Shown: piece by piece, positions 11,601 through 23,093 of the stretch
How positions within the stretch are numbered: position 1 is the stretch's first letter
How the letters are laid out: every line of letters begins with the position of its first letter
From: Perca fluviatilis
Lineage: Eukaryota; Chordata; Actinopteri; Perciformes; Percidae
Direction: 5' to 3'
DNA: 64,000 nt
Assembly: GCF_010015445.1 (NCBI RefSeq)
Contig: NC_053119.1
Span: forward strand, 29,250,383-29,314,382
Notes under the pieces: model-generated
Databases searched by the model: none
Told to the model about the DNA's origin: nothing
Seen by the model: only the letters and a program-made list of their open reading frames with translations
Position numbers and translations under genes: made by a program

Positions 11601-14600
11601 TAAGGAAGTAATGCAAAAACCAAGGGACAATATGAGCTATCATAGTAGGAAGTATGTATATTCCAGAACATGCCGTGTTAATGTCGCTTGAATATTAGTA
11701 AAGTTCTTCAAACTGGATAAGCAAAGTCTGTACTTTACTCAAATTTACTGACATTATTTCCCGGATGTGATGTCAAGGCTCGGTCAGAACTTTCGTTTAC
11801 TATTGCCAACGCAGCCAATACGACCCCAAATCACAGAAATATTTATTCGCAAGGGACTAATATTATCACACTGTGTTCGTGCCAAGTCGCACGTGATAGA
11901 GATCACAGACAAACTCTGTAATTATTGCAAAGTGTCAGTCCAAATTGGATCACTTGACTTTTTTTCATTACAGGCTGCTATGACACAAAATACAGATAAT
12001 TGTGAGTGTAACATCAATGCTGTATCATTCAGGTGCTGGGTCATTTGGTGTGTTCTCCTGTGTTTTGGATGGAGTGGAGAGACAACAGAGCCACAGAGCT
12101 GCCTACAGGTTAAAACATATGAACATACACAAACTAATTGTGACAGGTCCAAATAAACACATTAGACTGAAATCTGTATTTTTTATGCCCGTTTTTAGGT
12201 TTGTCCCTCGTCATGCAGATGAGCTTTACCTAGAGGCAGATGACCCAGTGTTAATGCTGAACCAGTCTGAGGATCTGTGGTGTCAGGGTTACAACATGAG
12301 GACTGGAGCGACCGGGATCTTCCCTGCCTTCTATGCTGTCAGAGTGGCCAAAGAATATAACCAAGGTATATTGCAAAAAAATGGAATGTAAAAACCGAAT
12401 ACCACCATCATCAGCGACATTTAAAATGTAAGATGTTTTTTTTGTTCTCCTTTCTTCTCATAGTCCAGAAAGATGGCTGGATAGAGCAGTTCCAGGGGCG
12501 GTTCCTGGGTTCAGTACAGGTCCCGATCCACAAGGGCAACGACATGCTTTGTGCTGCGATGCAGAAGGTGCAAACAGACACTGTACAACAGAACCATACC
12601 ATGAAAGCTGATTATCAGGTTATAGTGACAGGGTGTAACCAAATACAAGCTAATTGCAGGAAAGTTTTAATGCTTTTGAACCTGTCCTTTTATATTTTAA
12701 TATGTCTTAGTTCATACTGATATCTTTTATCCTTTTAAAATTATTATTAATGAAACAGAAGATAAATAAAAACTGTTGGGGATCCCAACAAAACAAATTA
12801 CTGATAAGGTTGGCCTATCAAATAAATGAAATGGGTCACTCACAGAAACCCACAAACAAACCAACAGAGAATTAGTACCAACATTTTTAACCTATTTTAG
12901 CTAATGTAATAGTGACAGGTGAACATTGTAAAGCATTTATCAGCTAAAGAGAACATTTTTTTCACATTTGACAGCTAAATGGAGAGTGAATATTGAACAC
13001 AAACACAACTCCAATATGTTAAGGTTGCTCTGTCTCAGCTAAATGTACTGTATAAAAGCTTAGTTAAGTTTGCTAACATGTTAGCCATAACAACTTTATA
13101 AGGTGATAATACATCAAGATAGTTTGTCTGTCAGCTTGTTTTGAAATCCTTCTGCTTCCAAGTGGTCAAAACGAAGAAATGAATGCAGCAGTCAACGGGC
13201 AATATGAAAAAAGTGAAAAAAAAATCTAACGTAAGAATGGGGTCTGAAATTAGTTTTTGATGGCGTGTTGAAGTAGCCTGGGATCATGAAAATTGTTGTC
13301 TTTATTGGGGGTAGCCCAGCGCTGTTATCCATGGTCAAAATGATCACAGGCTAAAATTCTTTAATCAGTGTGTTAAACATTATAATGTTACCATACACGT
13401 TATCTTGGTGACTGGCAAGAACCACTTGTCACATCGTAGCAGTAGAAAATGAGACCGGACTGGACTGAGTGGTGGCTCCTGAGTGCACTTATTTTTCTAT
13501 CTAACTTTTCTCCACAAAGTTGAACCCTTTTCCAAGTAAGTGTTACTTGGTAAAAAAAAGTAATTTTGAAAATGAATGGGTAAATCGCAAAGTCGATCCA
13601 ACAGGGTGACAGAAAACTACCAAACTGACATGACAAGATGGCGAGCAAGGAAGCGCTATCAGAAGTTTACTCGGCTATCTGGCCTCCTTCAGTCTAAAAT
13701 CAATATTAAAATCGTGGTTTGTCCTCACTAGGTAGGCTCGGAATAGTTTGTTTGTGCAAAAGAAACAAGTGGCAATATCCTCAGTGATGTATTTTTTCTT
13801 TAATTCATATTAATTATTATACATATATTTTAGGTTACTGCAGTCTCAAAAAACTTTCCCTCCTTACCTAACTGACAAACTATCCTTCACACCTACTTCA
13901 CGTTGTGATTGGCCAGCTGTGCGAAGCTCACAACTATTTCTGGTACTTTTCATGTGAACAAGTTGAATGTCTTTAAGGAGTATGGAAAGCCATCCAGTTC
14001 AAATATACAGGATTACTAACACTTTAACAACATGTAGACAATGTGTTGTCAACATGTAACAACATAAACGTGTTGTCTACGTTTTGTTAAATTGTTGTCA
14101 ACACTTTCATTTTTCACTCGTTGACAATACGCTAACAACGCGTTGACAACACATTGCCAACATGTTTTGCATGATTCTGAGCCATTTGGCCACTTGTCCA
14201 GTTTGAATGGGTGAGTGTCATAAGTTCCCAAATTGCTGCTGAGCTGTAGGGTTAAACCATTTCTGTCTGCCTGGGGGGTTGCCTACAACTATTTAACATG
14301 TTAAGGATCCTCTTATTTCTTTGCCCTTTTCTTCCTTTTTTATGTAGCTTATAAAACTAAAATATTTGGATTGCAGTTTTATAACTCAAAATCAAGACTG
14401 GCTTAACACTACAGACCAGCCTAAAATATCTTTGACTAAACCTGGTCATGTATGTTTAATGACTTACTGATTATTTGTGTGAACAGGTGGCGTGTAACAG
14501 GCGGTTAGCAGGTCAGCCTCCTTCAACCTGTGTGCTGGAAGTCAGTGTGAAAGGTGTGAAGATCAGTGTCCAAGACCAGTGTCACTCTGCTCATAGGGTA

Positions 14601-17600
14601 CGTGCACTACTGTATCTACACATACACACATCTACCTTCCGTCCTTCGTAAGTGTCACACCTTTTCAAATTCAGCTGATAGAAAACCTGCAGCAGGTTAT
14701 TATGATGGTGGAAACAAGATACTTTGCTGTAGTTAGGTGTATAGCGCTCTATAGTGGCAATTAGCAGTAACTACAAGAAAAAAAGGTGATGGTGATGTCT
14801 ACTATGGCTGGACGATTAATCAAAAAAGTATCAACATTGAAATTCTGAAGCTGTTATCGACGTATTTTCCCATGACGATAATTTAAATAATTTATTTCTG
14901 TTGGTAGGCCTACTTTCTCCTTAAAAACATTCTACCGCGTGTGCAGGGTCCAAAATTAACATTCGGCAGTCGCCAAATGCGGGGGCGGGCCGACACGCAC
15001 ACACACAAACACTAGCGTTTAACTCAGGCTAATTCATTAGCTAGTAAGTGGTGATTTTTGGCAGCCAGCACAATGAAATTAAATGTTAACGGATCGTGAA
15101 CAGAGTCTCAGTTCACCCGTCCGGGAGGCTCTGACGCACTTTCCGCACTTGTGTCCGCGGACAGCTGTAGGCTTGTACCAATGTTTTGTTTGTTGTTTTG
15201 TCGGACACATGCAGCCACTTTCCTGAAACCGCTTGCGGGACTGACACAAGTCCACAGTGGTCTGCGGCGTTTATGTCCAAGCCTGTCTCCAGCGCCTCCA
15301 CCTGCAGGTTGTCAGCTGTGTGTCTGCCTGGTATACTCTCGGACGGGCGATTTAACTCGCCGGTCCTCATCAATATAGTTTAATGTGTCACGTAGCTCTC
15401 CACAAGCAACTTGCTGGTTAGCAGTTCAGAAATAGATTGTATAGCATATGTACATTTTTATCATGCAAAAGACGTTTTTTAAAACTTTATACAAAAAAAT
15501 AAAAAAACACAGTGTCCGTTGTCAAATCACAATTCTTTTTTCACATTTATCATTATCGAGGTAAAATGTGCAATTAATCGGGATTTTGATTTTAGGTCAT
15601 ATCGTGCAGCCCTAATGTCTACTCTGCCAGTTTGGATAAATAATCCACGTGGAAATCCTGGATTTAAATCATTCAAACTTTACATTTCTCTCTTTGTGTC
15701 TGTCTCGTTCAGGGGGACCAGTGTTTCCATTTCTTCCAGTTGAAGAACATCTCATTCTGTGGCTGTCATCCAAAACACAGCAAGTGAGTCAGATTAAGGG
15801 ATTATTTAATCTAGTCGATTCCCACACTTATTAACTATATTAAAGTGTGCCTATTCTCACAGTCTGTTATGTGCCATTACATTTTGATGACTGATGTAAA
15901 GATCACAAATGTAAGCATAGTGCTCCATTTATTACAGCAGATTTCCCTCAACAAATATTTGTAAATAAACCTCTAATGTGTAAGTATCCTGAGTAATGCT
16001 AATTACTGCACTACAGGTATTTTGGTATCATCACCAAACACCCTGACCAAGAGCGCTTTGCCTGTCATGTGATGATGTCAGAGACAACATTACATCCTCT
16101 GGCTGAGTCTGTAGGGTAAGACCTATTGATTTGTATTGTGTTCTGTATTATATTCTATTATCTTGAATATTTTATACATATGTTCTGTTTACAAGTGAAT
16201 ATACATTTCTGCTCAGGACCAATGGTGGAAAGTAATTTGCAAATTATTCAAGTACTCCTCTTAAGTGGCTCCATTTTTGCTGCTTTATACTTCAACTCTA
16301 TTACACTTAAAAATGGAAATACTGTACTAGCTCCACATTACTTTACTCTACTAGGATATATTAATTTTATAGCTATAGTTACTTTTAGTGCTGTCAAATG
16401 ATTAAAATATTATGCGATTAATCACATTGATGTCATAGTTAACTCGCAATTAATCGCAATTAATCTCACATTTTTATCTATTCTAAATGTCCCTTGATTT
16501 CTTTTTGTCCCATTATTTTTTCTCATTTTAATGCTTTATCAACATGGAAAAGCGGATTGGCTTGCTTTGTGCTTTTGTCGCCTGGCTTTGACGAGGGGCT
16601 GGAGAATTTGCATCAGCTGTGTGCTTGGCCATCAAGTGGTATTTCAGACTGGACGTGCTGCGATGATAGCTCAGTTCACAACGACAAAACACACAGATCA
16701 CTTTGGTCTTGTAATGATTTGGCAACGTTTTAAAAGTAAACTTTCCATTCAGAATCTTATTGGAATCCATTTCAGCTTCTCGCGCTCACCATCCACTCAA
16801 AATTAACGTTAGCCTACTACTCTTTGGCCAGCTCGCAAGCCCAAATAAGTGTGTGTGGCGTGCCTGTTGTTTTGTTTCCGGTCTAGCTAGATCCGGTGTG
16901 GTGTTGTAGTTTTTCAAACGTTACTAGTTGTTGCAACAGCATGTGAAAAAAACTACAAAGTTTGCTAGGCCAAAAAGAACGTTAATTTCGTGCTAAAAAA
17001 CATTTACGCCGTTAAAAAGGGTTTGCGTTAGCGCCGTTAATAACACGTTTAACTGACAGCACTAGTTACTTTGCTTATTATGATTTCTCATACAAAACGT
17101 GTGATTATTAACTTATTAACTATGAAGCTTATAAAATAAACACAATAACACAACAGTGTAAAGAGTATTTCAATCAACTTCTTGACTGTGCAGCATTACA
17201 ATGCTATACATATATATAATATATTCTCTCAAACTCAGGCCGAACTCAGATTCAATTGTAAAACTAGACAGTGCTAAACAAATATAAACCAAGATTCTGT
17301 AACTGTATTGCCTACTTCTCACCTAAAATGTTTTCAGAAACATATTTAGTGCACTATTTGGCTGAACTAGGAGATTGTTTGTTACCAGCCAGGCGCCATA
17401 TTGGTTCTGTGACATGCTCGTGTTACGTTACCAACCAGCGGGAGCTTTTATTGGTACAATGCGGCGCATTGCATTCTGGTAATTGTAGATTTTCTACCGA
17501 TTGAGTGAAAGGGCATTCCACAGCCCCTTTACTCTATTTCTCTGACCATTTAGCACCAATTTAAAAAACAAATATCTGCACCATTCTACTGCATAGAAAT

Positions 17601-19368
17601 CCCAGTTTCATGAACAGACCCCTTTTAAAGCAGTAAAATACTCCTTTAATGAATCAGCAACAATGTTCAGATAATATAATCTTTTACAAACATAAAACTC
17701 TGCACTCTACAACATTACTCTACAAGTACTTTTACTTTTGATTTTAAGTACATTTTGCTAATAATACTTAAAAATGCAGGAATATATGTAGATGAATATT
17801 TTTTACAATTGGCTATTGCTACTTCTACTTAATTAAAGGTTAAAATAAATACTTTTACTACTACTAATACGAAAGACAAAAGAAACTATTTTTAATATCT
17901 ATAATGTCAGTCTGGGCAGTAGTTGTCAAGATATCTTGCTCTGTCACCTCATATCATCCTTTGGTGTCTTTTGGATACACAGAGTTGGGCTCCATCCAAA
18001 CAAGAGAGTGGTAGATGATAATACAACTAAACAAGTGCATGGTATCATCTATTATGCTTCATTATTATCGGTTGTTTTAGAGATTCTCTGACCACTCCTG
18101 AGATACTCAATAATTGAACACTAAGCACAGAGAAACACAGAGATGGTTAAAGGTGAATATTGCAAAGGTTTTATGTAATGCAATTCAATTCAATTTTATT
18201 TTTAGTATCAAATCATAACAAGACACTTTACAGATAGAGTAGGTCTAGACCACATTCTATAATTTACAAAGACCCAATAATTCCAGTAATTCCCCCAAGA
18301 GCAAGCATTTAGTGGTGAGGCAAAACTCCCTTTTAAGCAGAAACCTCGGTCAGACCCAGGCTCTTGGTGGGCGGTTGTCTGACGGTGCCGGTTGGGGGTG
18401 TGATGAACAGTAGCAATTAGAGTCACAATAAAGATAATGGAACTATGACTAGAAATAGTAGTTGTAGTAGTTCATGGCGTAGCAGGGCACTGCAGGGTGT
18501 TACAGGGTGTGGCAGGGCGGGCACTCCCCTGTAATTAATCACAGGGGAGTTACAGAGGAAAAGTCACAAGGTCTTATCAGTTCAGTTTTCCCTGGCAGCT
18601 CCCAAAGAACATAGAGAAACAGTGATTATATACTTTTCACAAAACAAGAAGTCTAAGCTCATTGGAAAGCAGCAAAAAATTTTAAAACCAATGGAAATAT
18701 TCCTTTATAACAACCATGCTCAATAACCAATGACAAGCATTTGCATGTCTCCATACAATTTAATATATTTTGCTTTTCCTTTAGTGGTCATATATGTTTA
18801 CTCAGTTGACAGATTTCTATACATTGTTCCAAGCCTATGGACCTTTTTCACAGCAGACATTTTGACTTGTCATAGTAGGAAAAGCACAGCTGAAATTGAT
18901 AACCTTAACGATGGCTCAATTCCATCAAGTGTCCCAGTAAGCTATTTCAGTGAGTCAGCATGCACAACACCAGGACCTCTCCTAAGTGGAATGCAGCCAT
19001 CATTAATGGTTTTGAATACACCTGTGCTTTTCCTGCTATGACATGTCAACATGTCTGCCGTGAAAAAGGTCTATAGCTCCAGGAATGTACCTGCATCTGT
19101 CACAGTAAACAAAACCTCTACATGGCCCTCTGACTGCATCTCAATAACACAGCTCATAAAACAGTGTGAGACAGCTTTGAACACAATGTATACAGAAAAA
19201 TTTACAAATGATAAATAATAAAACTTGAGGAATCATAATTCCTTAACACTGTATTGTCGTTTTATTTTCTAATTCTCTTCTTTGATGTCCCACAGGAGGG
19301 CATTCCAGCAGTATTACAAGGAGCACATTGGCTACTCCTGTCCCACTGAAGACATCTTCATTGAATAA
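5761..19368 (+). CDS. mapk8ip1: JNK-interacting protein 1 (JIP1), 3' nine coding exons
   Basis: JIP1 is a cytoplasmic scaffold for the MLK-MKK7-JNK cascade and a kinesin-1 cargo adaptor. Predicted exons: 5761-6345, 7807-8064, 12033-12108, 12199-12365, 12464-12567, 14487-14597, 15713-15783, 16017-16115, 19296-19368 (TAA). Splice phases agree throughout and give about 513 codons. Visible in order: an acidic Ser-rich region; [20 protein letters not shown], a hallmark of JIP1/2; a charged E/K/R stretch; KKFLNLF; an SH3 domain ([11 protein letters not shown] to [11 protein letters not shown]); a PTB/PID domain ([32 protein letters not shown]); and the tail [18 protein letters not shown] and VQVPxHKGND favour JIP1 over JIP2. 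The JNK-binding motif and N-terminus are not in view and should lie further 5'. The first listed acceptor is the least certain boundary. Teleosts carry a and b copies; which one this is cannot be told here. Confidence 0.88.
6493..7088. mobile_element. hAT-like MITE in a mapk8ip1 intron
   Basis: The left end CAGGAGTGTCAAACTCAA and the inverted right end CACGTGTCAAACTCAA share GTGTCAAACTCAA. Flanks TTCCAAGC (6485-6492) and TTCTAAGC (7089-7096) match at 7 of 8 bases, as in an aged 8-bp target duplication. The interior (6680-6990) is a degenerate array of GACAAAAAC/TTGAAAAAGTG units. A related fragment is at 59490-59610. Confidence 0.7.
7135..7212. repeat. Long hairpin-forming inverted repeat
   Basis: CCCTACAGGTTGT and ACAACCTGTAGGG bound the structure. 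Inner arms ATTGGAACTACAACTC and GAGTTGTAGTTCCAAT pair perfectly around a short loop. Probably a MITE terminus or miniature foldback element. Confidence 0.75.
7520..7590. repeat. Fragment of the TAGTCT element family
   Basis: CCGGAAGTGGAACATTGTGG followed by ATATAGACTA matches the end of the element at 701-1086. It lies in the intron before the purine-rich mapk8ip1 exon. Confidence 0.45.
8182..8420. repeat. MITE fragment of the GGTCAAATTTGACC family
   Basis: TTGTCTTTGGGTCAAATTTG followed by TATCAGAAATATGGGTT matches the family at 55465-56010 and 26765-26870. Confidence 0.5.
8576..8628. repeat. TA microsatellite
   Basis: Imperfect (TA)n in the 4 kb mapk8ip1 intron. Confidence 0.85.
8710..9732. 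mobile_element. Foldback MITE carrying a SINE insertion
   Basis: Long inverted ends: the left CCTATGTTTTTGTG and TGACTGATGGGAA reappear inverted at 9690-9725. Inner blocks AGGGCAATTGTCCAGCTTGT and ACAAAAGTGCTCGTTTTGCC recur inverted at 9570-9650. The SINE at 8755-8941 interrupts the left arm. Confidence 0.65.
8755..8941 (-). mobile_element. tRNA-derived SINE
   Basis: Minus-strand head GGGGCGGCCTCTAGCTCACC with A-box-like TAGCTCACCCAGTAAGAG and B-box-like GGCTCAAATCTGACC, ending in an A-rich tail (T run at 8751-8760). It is flanked by a perfect 16-bp duplication GGGAACAAAAATCTTT (8739-8754 and 8942-8957), the mark of LINE-driven insertion. A related SINE is at 58069-58706. Confidence 0.8.
9733..11322. 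other. Intron without recognised gene
   Basis: Mostly unremarkable intron DNA. A more GC-rich patch at 10640-11110 (with GTTTGGGCGTG and GTGTGGACGGAG) may be another interspersed element, but no ends could be paired. Confidence 0.3.
11323..11587. mobile_element. Short MITE with TAGGGTTGGGTA ends
   Basis: Left TAGGGTTGGGTATCG and right (inverted) TAGGGTTGGGTACCG. It is 265 bp and non-coding. The interior GGCCATATGGTCAA plus ATTAAATGATT recurs inside the element at 60828-62721. Confidence 0.65.
14039..14156. repeat. Cluster of GTTGTCAAC/GTTGACAAC palindromes
   Basis: CAATGTGTTGTCAAC at the left pairs perfectly with GTTGACAACACATTG at the right. Several shorter TTGTCAAC/GTTGACAA copies lie between them. 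It lies in an intron between two PTB-encoding exons and is probably a decayed foldback element. Confidence 0.55.
14803..15614. mobile_element. hAT-type MITE with 8-bp target duplication
   Basis: Ends TATGGCTGGACGATTAA and, inverted, TAGGGCTGCACGATATGA. Perfect flanking duplication ATGTCTAC (14795-14802 and 15615-15622). It is 812 bp with no credible transposase frame and lies in a mapk8ip1 intron. Confidence 0.78.
16220..17868. mobile_element. GGTGGAAAGTAA-type MITE hosting another transposon
   Basis: Left end AATGGTGGAAAGTAATTTGC with the ACTCAAGTACT-like pattern typical of a common teleost MITE. The right side (17700-17868) is rich in AAGTACTTTTACTT. The hAT derivative at 16386-17064 splits it. 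Outer limits are approximate. Confidence 0.5.
16386..17064 (-). mobile_element. hAT derivative retaining a BED zinc-finger frame
   Basis: Ends TAGTGCTGTCAAATG and, inverted, TAGTGCTGTCAGTTAAACG. Perfect 8-bp duplication GTTACTTT (16378-16385 and 17065-17072). On the minus strand, 16770-16528 encodes 80 residues with [20 protein letters not shown] and then LMAKH, a C-x2-C...H-x4-H BED-type finger as at the N-terminus of hAT/ZBED transposases. The catalytic domain is absent. Confidence 0.78.
18181..18530 (-). mobile_element. LINE 3'-end fragment (L2/CR1-like)
   Basis: AATTCAATTCAATTTTATTT followed by TACAGATAGAGTAGGTCTAG and GACCCAGGCTCTTGG matches from memory a very common teleost LINE 3' region, here antisense to mapk8ip1. 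No coding part. Confidence 0.5.
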
Positions 19369-19783
19369 CACCTCTCCCGCATCCACACTATGTACTGAAT
19401 ACTCACTATGTGCATGTAAGCCTGGTCTTACACAGCAAACTGGACCACTGATTTATCTTTGTCAGAGTACTTGCATGGTGGATTTCCTTTCTTACCTGCA
19501 TCCAGTGATACAGCGAGCTTTCCTTTTCCTTTGGCCATGTGCCAACATTAATACCTCTATGGATGGATAAGATCACATGAAATGTTCCATACACTGGGAA
19601 CAAATGTAACATAAACTATCCCAAATTCAAATACAAATATCTGATATTGATATATTTTATGGTTTAAAATTACTTGTATGTAACTACACGTAGATAATGG
19701 CTGTAAAACTTCAGGACTATGAAGTTAATTTAAGGACAGAATGTTTATAGCGTCCATTTTTTTTAACTTGCAACCAGTGCTGA

Positions 19784-19789
19784 AATAAA
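19784..19789 (+). terminator. Candidate mapk8ip1 polyadenylation signal
   Basis: The first AATAAA noticed after the stop at 19368 is here, about 415 bases downstream. A second follows near 19830. Which is used cannot be decided. Confidence 0.35.
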
Positions 19790-21873
19790 TAATAATTTAC
19801 CAGTGACAGTTTTGGTAATTAATAAACCATTTGAGTCATGTATCAAAAAACAAGTTATCAGCCATCTTAGCTGTTTTTTAGGCACAGTAGTACTTTAAGC
19901 TACTGTAAATGCCAATTTAAGCATGCTAAGATGTGCACAATGACAGTGTTTAGCAGATCATGTTTCCCATGTGAGCAGCTAACATTTGTTAATTAGCAAT
20001 AGAAACACAAAGTACAGCTGAGGCTAATGGAAATGTCATTAGTTTGCAGGTATCTGGCCATAAACCAAACTAGATTGGGATCACCAAAGCTGTTACAATT
20101 TATCCTGTGGGGAACATGAATGTCTAAAAGATTTCATGTAAGCCTATATAATTTTTGTCAAGATATTTGAGTCTGGAAAAAATGTTGGACCAACTGTATG
20201 ACACTGATATATGGAAAGCCCTGCTATACGGATAACAATGAAAACGCTGAACATTTATTGGTTGCAGCTTTTAAAATCAGAGGATATGCTGTTTTTTGCT
20301 TTCATATAATTGGAAATTGCATTTTTGGACTCTTGGTCAGACAAGTTAAACAATTTAAAGACATCACATTAGGCTCTGGGAACTTGATGATAAGCCTTTA
20401 TCATTATTTTTGACATTTCATAAACTAACTGATTTGTCAGTAAAGTAAAAAAACAAACAAATTCAATTCAAAAAAGGTTCCTTGCAACAATACTTAAATC
20501 TTTGAATTGTTGTCATATTTGATGTCACGGCATGATGGATGCACTTCATTAAAAATAATCTATATCAGCTTGAGTTCTAGTTTGTTACATTAGACAAACT
20601 TCATCATAGCCCATTTTTACTTGTAGCGACTGGTTTGTACTCATATTGATGGTCACGTGATTAAACGTTAAGCACACTAAATACATTCAGAAAAAGTTCT
20701 CAATCTTTAATTTCGGTTTGTAAACTCTATAACCAGTATGTTGAATAAAAGGAAAATTTAGCTAGAAGTCTTGCATATTTTGAAATTAAATTTTGTATTA
20801 ATTTAGGTAGTAGGAAAAGTGGCAAAACCTAGCAAGTTGTGTAAGATATGTATTTAATATATCTATTTTACCTGTCTAAATGATTACATGGGAGTGCAAT
20901 GGAGAAGAGCATCTCCCTTACTTAACAGTAATCCTTTTAAACAAAATGAAATTCTAAAGTTCAATATACATAAGTCAGCAATGTTAGTGATCATGAGCAG
21001 TTTGCTTACTTGGGTAAGCAAGTACCCACTGGGTGTTGAAGGGCCTGGAATCAAACCAAACCAAACCAGGTCAACAGCCTGGAAGGCAGCTATGCTTACC
21101 ACAAACACACTTAAGATATGAAAATCTAAGAACAAGCAAAACTGCATGTTTATAATAAGAAGGTAAATGTTCTGTCTTTAAATCAGCTTCATCCTTGACT
21201 CTACTGTAAAGAAGGGCTTCTTATTAGCAACAATTTCCCCCAACAGTTTAAAAAACAGTGCTTTAAAAGAACATCCAATAAAAAAAAATGGACCTCCTTT
21301 TTATTCTTTGCACAGATGAGGACAGACTGATGTTTCCAAAATATAAAAAAGATATATAAAAGAAAGTATTATTCTGTATTGTATAACCCCCAGACTTGAC
21401 AATCTACTATTGAAGACCTTTGGAGGTGCTGTTTAGGTGCCTAATTTCTTCATTTGCTGCTTGATGTTTATTTTCTTCCAAATGTGGTTCCAACTACAAA
21501 CCCTTTATGCCGGGCTTCTCTGGTTGAAAGATTACATATTTTTCCTTTAACTCTGTGTAATAACAAGGCCCAAATGACGCTGTGCAATTTAGTATGTGTG
21601 CAAAAGAACAAACTGGTGGGATGGTGGATCACTGTACAGTCATGTCCATGTCTGTCCACATTATTCGCCTCAGACTTCATTTGCATTGCCTGCTCAAATC
21701 TAGGATCAAAGTTGGGGTCAAGTCAGCATGGAAATGCTTACTTCTAATAAGGCAGAGGATTTGTTTCCAGTTTTTCAGCTTATATTTTTAAAAGGAAATA
21801 CTAAACATGGCTTTTGAAGACTTACCTTCACAAACTGACCCACAATCTGACTTGGTTATGTTAACAAAGAGAC
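19790..21873. other. Intergenic DNA without recognised feature
   Basis: AT-rich sequence downstream of mapk8ip1. Short open frames here have no recognisable motif. Nothing reportable was seen. Confidence 0.4.
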
Positions 21874-22340
21874 TTAAAGTGATGGTTCGGAGTAATTTCA
21901 CCCTAGGGTCCTTTGCACCATGACCTCGAGCCAAACAACCCCCCAGAAGCTTTTTTCAGCTGGGTCTAACATTGGACGAGTTAGCATGATCAGCTGAATA
22001 GCTTAGTGCAGGCGCTAATGGATCCACGTTTGTATCTCTTAAATGACCCCACTAATAATGCCCGAAATGATACCAAACTTCTACACTAGTACAAATAGGT
22101 TATGCACTCATAAAACAATGGATTGGAAAGTTTGTAAGTACACCAGAAGTTTATGTAAATTACACTTGCCTATTGGCTTCTGCTCTCTCTCTGCTGCTGC
22201 TGCTACTGCTACGATGTGAAAATGTCGACTGGGATTTCCAGACATTTGGAATACCTCTGCACAAGCGGTTGAACTTTATATTGTAATAGTATAAACAGAT
22301 TTGAGCAGGTACAGTCAATGGAAATGAAGCCTGAAATATT
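21874..22340. repeat. Interspersed repeat, TTAAAGTGATGGTTCGGAG type
   Basis: The block TTAAAGTGATGGTTCGGAGT then TTGCACCATGACCTCGAG resembles a recurrent teleost element. The right end is not defined. Confidence 0.4.
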
Positions 22341-22734
22341 TTTTGTTCGAAAAACAGTGCCTATTTTATTTTTTTGGCGTAGTGATGATGACTGTCCTCT
22401 GTATTAACTGTTGACTTCAGATGTCTCCAATCACTGAATCTAAATGCATACTGTACAACAGCCAGTCTCATTCATATGAGTAGTCTTGTAGCTGGATATG
22501 ACTTGGTACACCTAGATGGCTGCCATGGAATGTTAAAAAATTTAACTGGGACCCCAAAGACCTGATATTAGGCCAACCAAGGTTTACCTGGTACAGAACT
22601 GGTCAATATTACGCCCATTTTCTATGGGAAGACGTTATTCTAAGATTATGTTATGCAACATTTTGGTGAGATTTTGCACATCTATGTGTGAATAGAATTC
22701 ATGAATAGGATAATAGTTAACATTAGTACTAGCA

Positions 22735-23093
22735 CTATAGTGCATAGTTTCTGTCGCCCCCATGAGGAATTCAAAGTAATGACAACACCACTGTTGTTGC
22801 ATCCACATGATACAAGCCTTCCCTAGTCACGCACATGCCCCCACCCCTCCTCTAGCTAAGGAGGACACAGAGGATTTAAAAAAAATAATGGACTCTTCAG
22901 AAGAGGTAATTATTTTCACTCGAGTTTCTGCGCGGAAAAGTTGACACAATCTTCTGAACATAGCCATACTGAGAAATACAGAGAGTGTTGTGTGGAGCTG
23001 ATAGTCTTAATAAGCTTTGTATCAACTAATTTGGCAATGGCTTGAATGTAACGGACGTTCATTAATATAAAAAAAAGTTACGCACTAAAGCTT
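22735..23093. repeat. Interspersed repeat ending in GTTACGCACTAAAGCTTT
   Basis: Contains GTTTCTGTCGCCCCCATGAG and the AT-rich end GTTACGCACTAAAGCTTT. Probably a MITE. The terminal repeat partner was not located. Confidence 0.4.
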
